From Euperipatoides rowelli (taxonomy: Eukaryota > Onychophora > Udeonychophora > Euonychophora > Peripatopsidae), in assembly GCA_003024985.2 (NCBI GenBank), contig PXIH01S0050469.1: a stretch of 12,345 nucleotides of DNA; one strand, given 5' to 3'. Positions 1 to 7,574 of the stretch are shown in pieces (positions within the stretch are counted from its first letter, which is position 1; every line of letters begins with the position of its first letter). The translations under genes and the position numbers were made by a program. The notes beneath the pieces are model-generated. The model worked only from the letters and a program-made list of their open reading frames with translations, was not told where the DNA came from and ran no database searches.

Positions 1-1111
1 AAATTCATTAATTATATCACGTAATATGAAAAACTTTGATGCGCGGTATTACCCACTGCACGGTATTCCCCCCACTTCCCCCTTTAGCTGCCCACCCATA
101 AGTTAAAATAATTTTCAATTCAACAAGCGGCAACAATCGCCAAAATTTGATAATTTTCTCAAACTTGCATTCCGTGTTATCATGCTAATGTTGTAATCTT
201 TGTATTTGATTACATACTTATTTTCACAGTCATAAAAATATTATTATTTGAATATATGGTATACGGTTTATAAAAATTATTTTGTATTCAATGTGAGTTT
301 AGAACCAAGTGTTTGTGTAAACTGTATTTATCATTATAAAAAATATAAATCAGGTAAGTATTAAAATTTATTTATTCACATGGATTTTTAAATTTCATAA
401 TTTCTTTCTATCAACTTGCAAAATGTTTACTGTCTGGTTAAAATACTAGATATTTGATGTAAAAAAAAACTTGTCTGTGTTTTAAGGAAGACTCAAATGG
501 TTTGAAAAATCAATTTTGACATTTTAAAAATCCATATTTGTTTCTGAATAAAAAAGTATCAAATTTTTTATGATTATATTACTCCCATAATATTGTATAT
601 TGGGGATCCTAGATAGAATAATTTTATTAAAATAATTTAAAATATATACTTACAAAACCTTAATAACATCGTAAATAATTCAATTATTGTTTTAGCTAGA
701 CTCATGTTTCTTTTGAAATACAATTTGAGCATCCTTTCTTTAATATTGTTTAGTACTGTATTAATATTTTCTTTCACTTATTTTTTTTTTCTACTTGAAC
801 TTCTTAATTTACATATTCTATGCTTTAGAAGGTTAGCCTATTGTTTATCTGTAAATTGATTGTCATAACTTTTTCAGTTTTTTTAATAACAAAAATGACC
901 ATTGATAATTATAATTTACTGTCAATACAATCATCTTTTTTCTAGCCTTAGCTAACAAATTTAGTGAAATTTTGTTGAAATGATAGATTTATTGCCATCA
1001 CTTGTTTTGCATAGGTTTACATGTTGTTATCATGCCAATTTGGCAACTCAATAAGTACTGCAAAAAAATGTTGCTTATATATTTTAGCATCTCTTGCCAT
1101 ATACTATGTGA
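1..1111. other. AT-rich non-coding DNA without a recognised gene
   Basis: No frame holds a convincing coding stretch. The only GC-richer patch is at about 40-105, with two GGTATT motifs each followed by a C-run, and it has no recognisable identity. Many A and T homopolymers occur (for example around 462-470 and 781-790). I see no RNA gene, terminal repeat or transposase fragment. The stretch could be intron, 5' flank or old unidentifiable repeat. Confidence 0.5.
351..360 (+). promoter_or_regulatory. Splice-donor-like site CAG|GTAAGTA
   Basis: CAG at 351-353 followed by GTAAGTA at 354-360 matches the extended animal 5' splice-site consensus almost perfectly. The roughly 150 bases before it contain no credible open frame, so any exon would be untranslated. 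No matching acceptor or downstream coding exon of a host gene could be identified. Such motifs also arise by chance in AT-rich DNA, so this is a candidate only. Confidence 0.2.
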
Positions 1112-1447
1112 CTAGCAAATAATCCCGTTGCACGGGCATCAACCATTTTTTTTGTTTAAGCTCTTTTTATGTAAGAGAAAACACCACTTAAAGTTTCTAA
1201 AAATAGTTCCCATGCCGCGATCTTTTAAGCCTTTTGTTTAAGCTCTTTTTATGTAAGAGAAAACACCACTTAAAGTTTCAAAAAATAGTTCCTGCACCAA
1301 TCTTTTAAGCCCGTTAAACCTTTTTTATTGTTTTTTTTTTATCACAGTGACCTAAGAGAGAGAAAAAATGTTTTGAATAAACCCATTAAATGACGCTGTT
1401 ACTGGCTTCGGAACACGCTATTCCAATTTCCCAATTAGTATATAGGA
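1112..1447 (-). mobile_element. Non-autonomous Helitron, 336 bp
   Basis: Read on the minus strand, the element starts with TCCTATATACTAATTGGG (plus-strand end 1447) and finishes with the hairpin CCCGT-GCA-ACGGG (1124-1136), eight bases, then CTAG (1112-1115). The base before the 5' TC is A and the base after CTAG is T, so the insertion lies between A and T with no target duplication. A 5' TC, a 3' CTRR end and a GC-rich subterminal hairpin 6-12 bases inside that end are the diagnostic Helitron features. No Rep/helicase coding is present, so it would depend on an autonomous partner. An internal 82-bp tandem duplication is annotated separately. Confidence 0.8.
1151..1312. repeat. Tandem duplication, two copies of about 81 bp
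   Basis: The segment beginning TTTGTTTAAGCTCTTTTT at 1151 recurs at 1233, and both copies end in TCTTTTAAGCC (1221-1231 and 1301-1311). The register is 82 bp at the start and 80 bp at the end because of a small deletion. The copies are nearly identical, so the duplication is recent compared with the surrounding decayed sequence. It lies wholly inside the Helitron. Confidence 0.9.
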
Positions 1448-1670
1448 TTACGCAACTATGTCTATATAAAATTGAATTCAATTTTGTCAAGGTTTACATT
1501 TTATTTTTGGTGTCCATGTCCCTCCATAAGTGGCGCCAAAAAAATTTGTATATAAAATTGTATTTTCTGTTATTAGTATTATAATTTTTTTTTTGTGAAA
1601 TTAATTTTGGAAAGCTTATTTTATCTTGTTTTTAATATATCTATTGTAACACTTTTTAATTAGTCATAGT
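1448..1670. other. Non-coding spacer with an 18-bp palindrome
   Basis: This is AT-rich DNA between the Helitron and the hAT element. It contains the perfect palindrome AAAATTGAATTCAATTTT at 1468-1485. The string TATATAAAATTG occurs twice, at about 1463 and again near 1550. An open frame of 64 codons spans 1390-1584, but it crosses the Helitron border, is of low complexity and resembles no protein, so I do not annotate it as a gene. Confidence 0.5.
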
Positions 1671-2029
1671 CAGGGCCTTTCAAAGAAATTTGAGGCCTGG
1701 GGCAAGTTATATTTTCGAGGCCCTTTAAAAATGGGAAAATATAATTTTGATAAGCTTTTTTTTTTTTTTTTGGTTGTATGGACATTTTATTACATAAGGT
1801 TGGTTGTGAATAGTTTGATAAGCTTTTTTTTTTTTTTGGTAGTATGGACGTTTTGGTTACATAGCATTGGATAAACTTTTTTTGGGGGGAGTGTGAACGT
1901 TTGGTTTAACATTAACTGGTGATTCCTGCAGATCGAGGCCCCTCAATAAAAAATTGAGGCCACTAAAATTGTGAGGCCCGGAGACTACAGCCCCTATTGC
2001 CCCTCCCCCCCCCCCTCTGATAGCCCCTG
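1671..2029. mobile_element. Non-autonomous hAT element (MITE-like), 359 bp
   Basis: The left end is CAGGGCCTTT and the right end read inward is CAGGGGCTAT, matching the CAGGG-type short terminal inverted repeats of hAT transposons. The element is flanked by identical 8-bp duplications GTCATAGT at 1663-1670 and 2030-2037, the exact TSD length of the hAT superfamily. It encodes no protein. Five plus-oriented GAGGCC motifs (1692, 1717, 1935, 1956, 1973) cluster near the two ends, as expected for subterminal transposase-binding motifs. The middle holds about three tandem copies of a unit starting TTTGATAAGC plus a T-run. The short ends and perfect TSD make this one of the surest calls here. Confidence 0.88.
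1746..1910. repeat. Three imperfect tandem copies inside the hAT element
   Basis: Units begin TTTGATAAGC at 1746, TTTGATAAGC at 1814 and TTGGATAAAC at about 1867. Each is followed by a T-run and then a GG(T/A)xGTATGGACxTTTT-like segment. The third copy is shorter and more diverged, with a G-run after its T tract. These tandem units fill the centre between the two GAGGCC-rich ends. Confidence 0.7.
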
Positions 2030-2049
2030 GTCATAGTCATATATTTCTA

Positions 2050-2970
2050 AGAAAATGAGTTTTATTATGCTTCTGGATATGAAAAATAAAAAAAAAAATG
2101 GAAAAGCAGGAAAAAGAAATCTTGAAACAGAAAATGCTATGTCTAAGTATTTACTTATAGAAAAACTGGATTCCACAATTCTAAAGTAGTGAAAAGAATC
2201 TTGTAAAAAGTTACGATACTATTAACTAGTGAACTTGCTAAAAAACAAGATGCAGTTACTCGTGAAAATATAGAATTGAATCTAGTCAGGAGATATTTTT
2301 TTCTACATAATGTATGTCATTCACTAAAGGTTTTAAGGATTGGACAAAGGTAAAGGTTCATGAACATTAATATTATGCAGAGGATACAAATTGTATCATA
2401 ATCTTAATAGCACAAATTGCAATTCTAGGTCAAATTGACTTAGCTATTAAAAAGTTTATTTAGGAGAAAATAATTATTGGAGAAAGCAACTATCAAATTT
2501 TTTACAAAAACATTTACCTGCATTTCGCGATAGTGGTGAAAATATTTTTCTTTATCTGCTCCAAGTGGATTAGAATATTTAGCTGAATTTGACAAATTTG
2601 TAGCTTCACTTATAAAAAAAACATGGCACAGTATGAAAAGATAGTGTTAGTTTATCTTTCATTGAATATTTGTGATGAGTTATGAACTTATAAATAAAGA
2701 AAGTATAAACTTGTTTCAAATGGAGATTAAAAACTCAAAATATTTTTCCTTAATCATTGATTCTACTCCTTACATTACAGATGTGGATCAACTCACTTTT
2801 GTGCTACGTTATTTGACATAAGATGAAAATCAATATAATGTTGATGTTTTTTTTTTTTTTTTGCTATTTAGTCACACAGTGGAGAAGTATTGGAAAAATA
2901 ATTAGAACATCTGGAGATAGGACCTAAATATTACCGATTGTAAAGGTCAAAGTTATGATAATGTTTATTT
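2050..2970 (+). pseudogene. Decayed hAT transposase, TTF/ZMYM-type
   Basis: No continuous frame survives, but ordered fragments match the TTF-zinc-finger/ZMYM1-like hAT transposases. They are an SGYEK...KKK basic start (about 2072 on), KGFKDWTK followed by an H-x-H (2322 on), YWRKQLSNFL...LPAFRDSGENI (2472-2573), then SKYFSLIIDSTP...VDQLTFVLRYL (2720-2821), and DCKGQSYDN (2927-2965). The Asp in LIIDST and the Asp in SYDN sit at the first two catalytic positions of the RNase-H-like domain. The cysteine-rich TTF finger is mostly missing and the glutamate-containing C-terminal half is not recognisable. Frameshifts and stops separate every fragment, and a T-run of 16-17 bases near 2846 breaks the last part. 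The gene is dead and probably old. The 359-bp hAT element sits immediately upstream. Confidence 0.75.
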
Positions 2971-3227
2971 CCATCATTTTTATGTGCTTTATCCTATAGG
3001 TATCTCAGGCGTTTTTTAATGCTCAGAGTCATGCACTTAGTGATAAGGTTTTTAAAATTCTAGAAATTTGTGAGGTCATGAACCAAGCTATTAATTTATT
3101 AACCCTTGCATTCTAGATTTAGCATGCCAATATTGAATGAGCAAAGTGGAAGTAAGGGCAATACCAGTTGTAGCCTAATTCATGATATTTTGGGCATGAT
3201 GATTACATTTTTAACTGTTGTTCTTGT
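2971..3227 (+). other. Unassigned remainder downstream of the hAT pseudogene
   Basis: This stretch follows the last recognisable transposase motif and precedes the left inverted arm. A decayed continuation of the same transposase is plausible by position, but no motif can be aligned with confidence. No terminal inverted repeat that could close the hAT element was found here. Confidence 0.35.
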
Positions 3228-3685
3228 GCTATAATGCTAGAAAAATTATAAATTTTTATGTTTTAAAAGTTCACCATCCAATTCCTTAGGAAAAGTTTGC
3301 CATCTTGGAAAATGGCGGCCAAACAACAAGTTTTCCCAAACATCTTCTGACTGAACAAACGTATAAAAAATGATTCAATAAAAATTATTACTTAAACAAT
3401 TTTTTTTAAGAAAAGTCCTAAACAATTTTTTCCTAGAAACAATCCCTGAGCAGCAATCAAGGGTTGAAATATCACTGCTTCATATGGTTATGCAAATTAG
3501 CTGTCTGGAGATAAGAAAATATGCTTAATCAAGGTAGCCACAGAAAATAAATTTTCAAAATTTCAGGATATTTCTCTTCAACCCTGACATTTCCAAATGC
3601 TTGACAATTTTTACTCCTGTGAATCCTGATAAAGTTGATATTTTTGTCATTGTTGAATTTTAAGAAATGCCGTGATATTTTCATA
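3228..3685. repeat. Left arm of a long outer inverted repeat
   Basis: The segment is the imperfect reverse complement of about 7050-7520, roughly three-quarters identical by eye over 460 bp with scattered indels. Shared landmarks include CCATCTTGGAAAATGG (3300-3315; its reverse complement lies near 7430-7445), CATATGGTTATGCAAATT (about 3481; reverse complement near 7242-7259), ATATGCTTAATCA, and the run GATATTTCTCTT...ACCCTGACATTTC. The outer edge is blurred and no TSD is evident. The arm may be a terminal repeat of a transposon enclosing 3686-7049, or one of two separate insertions in opposite orientation. A 74-codon minus-strand open frame inside it (3529-3753) resembles no protein. Confidence 0.75.
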
Positions 3686-3821
3686 ACAAAAAATGAAATT
3701 ATGCGCCTGTGCACAATAATGTGTGGGTGGCTACTATCTCCACCATGCTGCATATCTGAGCTACCCTTTTTACTAAAATATTAATTCTGGTTTCCACTTT
3801 TCTTTTTTTTTATCTCATATA

Positions 3822-4148
3822 CAATGGGGCTTGTATATAAAACCGAAAATTATTAATATTAATATTTCATATTTCAAAATTCTCAGCTCAAAAAATAATT
3901 GGAATTAAAATCTATTTTTTTTATATAGTTTAATATGTCTTTAACAATTGTATGTACTTTTTTTTCCTTAAAAGTCACTTTAAAGTTGAAAATTTTTAAA
4001 TTTTCCAAAAATGTTAATTTCTTCTTCTTCTTCAAAAAAAGCTGCCATAGGCCTGTATGTTAAAAAGTTGTGGGGGCACCCCTAATCATTTAGACTAGTT
4101 AACATCGGACCGTTTTTGAAAATGTAATCTAAATAATTAATTAAAACC
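3822..4148. repeat. Left terminal inverted repeat of the TA-flanked element
   Basis: This arm is the reverse complement of 4726-5051. Matching landmarks are GTATATAAAACCGAAAATTA at its outer end, GCTGCCATAGGCCTGTATGT (4042-4061), and ATTAATTAAAACC at the inner end. It carries a small CTTCTTCTTCTT run (4021-4032) that the right arm lacks. Confidence 0.85.
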
Positions 4149-4725
4149 TTCTAGCTGTTGATTTACTCTAACTACAAGGCGATTTCCATACTACGTCATG
4201 AACTTGCCCTAAGGCAATAAAATAGAAGAGTACAAGAGGGCATATTAAATACAAAATAAATCCTATTTTTGAACTTATGTAGGTTAAATGATTGTTATAA
4301 ATGAAAAATATGTCTTTATTAACATTCACAAGCATTTAAATTGTTCAAATTATTAATATATTTTTTTAATCGATTTTTTAATTAGCCTCGTTAGTAACCA
4401 GTTTATTAAGGCATCAGTGGGTGGAGTCGACCTGCCATACAAATCTCTTTGTAGTTAAAGTAAATAAACAGCTGCAAGGTCATATGACATATTAATATAT
4501 TCAGTAGACATCCAATCAACATTCGATTAGTATAACATCATCAGATCTTCAATGGATTTTGTATCCTGGCATCCCATTCGTAACCTATTGAGCGAGTGTA
4601 GACCGCTGTAATATTGAAAACAGCGCGATTGAACATCGTCAATATCTAAGGCTACTGGTGGGTTAGAAAGTCGATTCTTGTTGTAAATAACATCTACATT
4701 AATCCAGCTATAATTCTAAATAAAT
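4149..4725. other. Unique interior of the TA-flanked element
   Basis: The 577 bp are noticeably less AT-rich in places (4160-4220, 4420-4450, 4560-4680) than the flanks, but neither strand has an open frame worth reporting. I recognise no transposase motif, RNA gene or promoter. A decayed remnant of an internal gene cannot be excluded. Confidence 0.4.
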
Positions 4726-5051
4726 GGTTTTAATTAATTATTAGGATTACATTTTCAAAAATGTTCCGATGTTAACTAGTCTAAACGATTAGGGGCGTCC
4801 CCTACAACTTTTTAACATACAGGCCTATGGCAGCTTTTTTTTTTTTTTAAGAAATTACCATTTTTGGAAAGTTTAAAAATTTTCAACTTTAAAGTAACTT
4901 TTAAGGAAAAAAAAGTACATACATATTGTTAAAGACATATTAAACTATAAAAAAAATAGGAGATTTTAATTCCATTTATTTTTTGACTGAGAATTTTGAA
5001 ATATGAAATATTAATATTAATAATTTTCGGTTTTATATACGAGTCTTACTG
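4726..5051. repeat. Right terminal inverted repeat of the TA-flanked element
   Basis: This arm is the reverse complement of 3822-4148. Its T-run at about 4836-4849 replaces the CTTCTTC-containing stretch of the left arm. It ends ...GAGTCTTACTG at 5051, next to TA. It overlaps the start of a 16-bp palindrome (5047-5062). Confidence 0.85.
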
Positions 5052-5110
5052 TATATACAGTATAGTAGCTACACATTTCCTTGGTGTTGCTATATAACTA
5101 AATGAATATG

Positions 5111-5122
5111 TTTTTGTTTCAG
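5111..5122 (+). promoter_or_regulatory. Splice-acceptor-like site before the unnamed gene
   Basis: The pyrimidine-rich run TTTTTGTTTCAG (5111-5122) ends 30 bases before the ATG at 5153. It would make the ATG-containing segment a second exon with a short untranslated lead. No donor that would obviously pair with it is visible between the left outer arm and the TA-flanked element. The call rests on the motif and its position. Confidence 0.35.
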
Positions 5123-6131
5123 GTGTATACTGAATTAATGTGAACTGCAACTATGGAGCCAACCACTGTTAAGTCAGATGAGTGTGCTTTATGCAAAGAT
5201 TTTTTGAATAATAGCAAACCAGTTGTGGCATTGAGTGAAAAGGGTGTCCAAGTGATTTTCAGTGCTGCTATTGAAAGAAGTATTTCTATTAATGTTCAGC
5301 CAGATCAAAAAGTTCACAAAGATTGTAAGAAAAGAAAGAGAAATGAGGATAATTCAAGCACAACTTAGGGTATTATATTATGATCATCAGGTTCTCTTGT
5401 AAGAAATTAAACATTGTGCATTTTATTTGGGAATGGGCGGGGGGAGTGATTCCAGATCCTTATCATAAGTCAGAAATCATAACTGTTTAGTCATTTGAGT
5501 TCAAGGACAATATCATAAATATTTGTCATGATAGACATGATGAATGTGGACTGAGTGTCTTAGGAAGAGTCAACAAGACTATTTTAGATTTACATGCTGC
5601 TGAGGGCTGATACTGTTTATTACAGGATATGTTCAACAAATTTCCATACAGTGAGATATTCCAAAGCAGTTTTTTCTTTTCAACTTAAAGAAGACACAGG
5701 AACCAAAAACAGAAGTTGGTAGGAAGGCCTCCAGACATCATCGGAATGGAAGTTACAGAGAGTCTGTGACATTTTCAGAAGTATGAAGATGGTTAACAAA
5801 CAATGCAAGATTTTTTTGATAAGATGAAAGAATTCTTAGATAAAATTGGCTTACAGTCATACACAATAAAACATATTAAGAATCTTCTACAAGAAACTTA
5901 AGGAAAAATATCATCATAGGGAATGTTTTTGGAAAAGTAAATGTAACGTTTAGAGATATTACAAAATCAATTCTTCATGATTTTTACCAGCACCCAGAAG
6001 ATGATGTAGACAAGTTAAAAGCAAATAACTATACAGGATGGTGTCAAAGATCATCAAAATGAAATTAAAAAAAAGATTAGCCTACACTTTTGGATATGTA
6101 CCCTGAATTAAATAATTTATCAATGTAGACT

Positions 6132-6144
6132 GCTCTTGATTTTT
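6132..6144. repeat. Left target-site duplication of the SINE
   Basis: GCTCTTGATTTTT is repeated exactly at 6419-6431 on the other side of the SINE. The 3' part of this copy merges with the T-run that is the SINE's poly-A tail read in reverse, so the precise border within the T-run is arbitrary. Confidence 0.85.
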
Positions 6145-6418
6145 TTTTTTTTTTTAAAACAAATTTCCCGTTATTCGCATTAAATCTATTTTTCAATATT
6201 TAATTAATAAGTTATATGCAATAGTAATTAAGAAAGACCAGGTTCCTTTTTCTGAGCCGGCATACTTGGTTAAAAAAACCCTGGCAAGGTGGAAGAAGCC
6301 AGGAAAAAACCGTTCCATAACCGGATCAGCTGGGACGCGAACCTAGGCTACTCCCAACATATGTCTTCGACACGGATTCGGTCAGAGTTGCTACTGACTA
6401 GACCACGATGTTGAGACA
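6145..6418 (-). mobile_element. tRNA-derived SINE with poly-A tail
   Basis: Read on the minus strand, it begins GTCTCAACATCGTGGTC, carries an A-box-like TGGTCTAGTCAGTAG (plus 6391-6405) and a B box GGTTCGCGTCCC (plus 6332-6343) about 50 bases apart. This is the internal RNA polymerase III promoter layout of a tRNA-derived SINE. It ends in a run of A (plus-strand T-run to 6155). The 13-bp TSD GCTCTTGATTTTT is the length expected from LINE-driven, target-primed insertion. The 3' body (6156-6240) is AT-rich and presumably borrowed from a partner LINE that I cannot identify. It interrupts the unnamed-family coding region in the opposite orientation. Confidence 0.85.
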
Positions 6419-6431
6419 GCTCTTGATTTTT
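6419..6431. repeat. Right target-site duplication of the SINE
   Basis: GCTCTTGATTTTT matches 6132-6144 exactly. In the frame of the interrupted gene this copy reads ALDF and continues straight into YPSLWSPL, so the insertion occurred inside coding sequence. Confidence 0.85.
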
Positions 6432-6726
6432 ATCCTTCTTTATGGTCACCTCTTACTTCTATCATCCCTAATAAGAACTTAGAGCTTGTAGCTGCTGCTC
6501 ATGGTCAGGCAATAATAACCCTGATTCAACTAGCTTCGGATATCATATGCACCATCTCTAAGGATCTCACTTTCTTGTTGACACTCTTCATGACCTTGGT
6601 TTTGTTCACATTATCATGGCAATAACTCTGTTGAAGTTCCTCCATTTGTGGCTGACGTTTACAATTGATGGAATGGAAAGGTGTTTCTTACCAAATAACT
6701 CAGAAAGGGCATGTACTTCCCTGTGA

Positions 6727-7049
6727 TGATGGACAATAAACCTGCACTAGATAATATCCTGGGAGAAATTTCCTCTAACTGTAATGGGAACTTTAAAACA
6801 ATATGGTGATCATGCAGAAAATATGGTGCTGTACATTAGTTTGTGGACAGTGTCGGTGAGCAGATTAAAAACGGAGAAAAAAAATCTTGAACTTTTAAAA
6901 AAAAAAAAAACCCCGTATTTTGTAAATTTATATACAATGTACTACGCTATGTTATGAAAATTCTTTAAGTATTAATAAATTAATTATTTTTTTAAGAAAA
7001 ACATGATAGAATACTTCTTTTAAATTCATTAAAAATAAATCACAACTTC
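6727..7049. other. Stretch between unnamed pseudogene and right outer arm
   Basis: After the stop at 6724-6726 no further family motif can be placed with confidence. The stretch ends in AT-rich DNA with an A-run at 6897-6910. It holds no RNA gene, terminal repeat or other coding fragment that I can recognise. It may contain the decayed 3' end of the unnamed gene. Confidence 0.35.
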
Positions 7050-7520
7050 AAAAAAATATCATGGCTTTTCTTGAAATTCAACGATGACAAAAATACCAAA
7101 TTTTTCATGACTCACAGGAGTAAAAAAATTGTCAAATCTATAGAAATGTCAGGGTCAAAGAGAAATATCACAAATGAAAATTTTGAAAATTTATTTACTA
7201 TTGTTACCCTGATTAAGCATATTTTTCCCCCTCCAGATTGCCAATTTGCATAACCATATGTAGTGGTGATATTTCAATCATAGATTGTGGCTCATGGGTT
7301 GGTTCTATGTAAAAATTGGTAAGTACCTTTATTGGAGACAATTTTATAAGGAATCGTTTTTATTTGAATAATTTTTTGATAAGATTGTTCATTCATAAAA
7401 TATTAGGAAAAATATTTTTTGGACACCATTTTCCAAGATGGTGGACTTTCACAAAGGAATTGGGTTGTGGATTTTTAGAACATAAGAAATTTCACTTTTT
7501 CCAACAGATTCCATGCTCAT
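7050..7520. repeat. Right arm of the long outer inverted repeat
   Basis: This is the imperfect reverse complement of 3228-3685. In addition to the landmarks named for the left arm, it has GACAAAAATACCAAATTTTT (7084 on), corresponding to the left arm's tract around 3635-3655. Open frames of 60 and 73 codons within it (7071-7253, 7316-7537) read low-complexity peptides with no recognisable domain. The outer edge fades out near 7515-7540, close to the decayed C-terminal side of the BED-type hAT gene. Confidence 0.75.
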
Positions 7521-7574
7521 TGGAGGTAAAAAATTAAATAGTTGTACAGTCATTGTAAACTATCTCCACTACTG

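Larger units (their letters stand above)
3822..5051. mobile_element. TA-flanked DNA element with about 327-bp terminal inverted repeats
   Basis: The left arm (3822-4148) and right arm (4726-5051) are inverted copies, roughly nine-tenths identical by eye. The right end read inward begins CAGTAAGACTCGTATATAAA; the left begins CAATGGGGCTTGTATATAAA. TA lies directly outside both ends (3820-3821 and 5052-5053), fitting the TA target duplication of the Tc1/mariner/pogo superfamily, and a CAGTA end is typical of pogo/Tigger-like elements. The 577-bp interior has no open frame of note and no recognisable transposase, so the element is a non-autonomous foldback type. It lies inside the outer inverted-repeat pair and ends about 70 bp before the splice acceptor of the unnamed gene. 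Confidence 0.78.
5153..6726 (+). pseudogene. Decayed gene of an unnamed family with N-terminal C-x2-C...H-x2-C motif
   Basis: An intact 71-codon frame (5153-5368) opens the region. It has C11-x2-C14 and H55-x2-C58 spanning ALSEKGVQ..., then a basic KKRKR tail. After its stop, collinear pieces continue in other frames: ICHDRHDECGLSVLGRVN...LHAAEG (5494-5610), VGRPPDI (about 5716-5736), FFDKMKEFLDKIG (5803-5901), NVFGKVNV...ILHDFYQHPED (5907-6062), ALDFYPSLW...AAAHGQAI (from 6419), and GYHMHHL-stop-GSHFLVDTLHDLGF (6532-6726). These motifs and their order match a large group of uncharacterised proteins common in arthropods, cnidarians and molluscs. No function is established that I know of. The zinc-ligand pattern suggests nucleic-acid or protein binding (inference). 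A SINE splits the region at 6145-6418. It lies between the two outer inverted arms. Confidence 0.6.

Noticed and set aside
1390-1584. 64-codon plus-strand open frame
   Set aside because: It straddles the Helitron 5' terminus at 1447 and reads a low-complexity hydrophobic peptide.
1994-2176. 60-codon minus-strand open frame
   Set aside because: Antisense to the end of the hAT element and the start of the ZMYM-type pseudogene; low complexity from the C- and A-runs.
3529-3753. 74-codon minus-strand frame in the left outer arm
   Set aside because: The matching right arm does not keep the same frame or peptide, so there is no sign of protein-level constraint.
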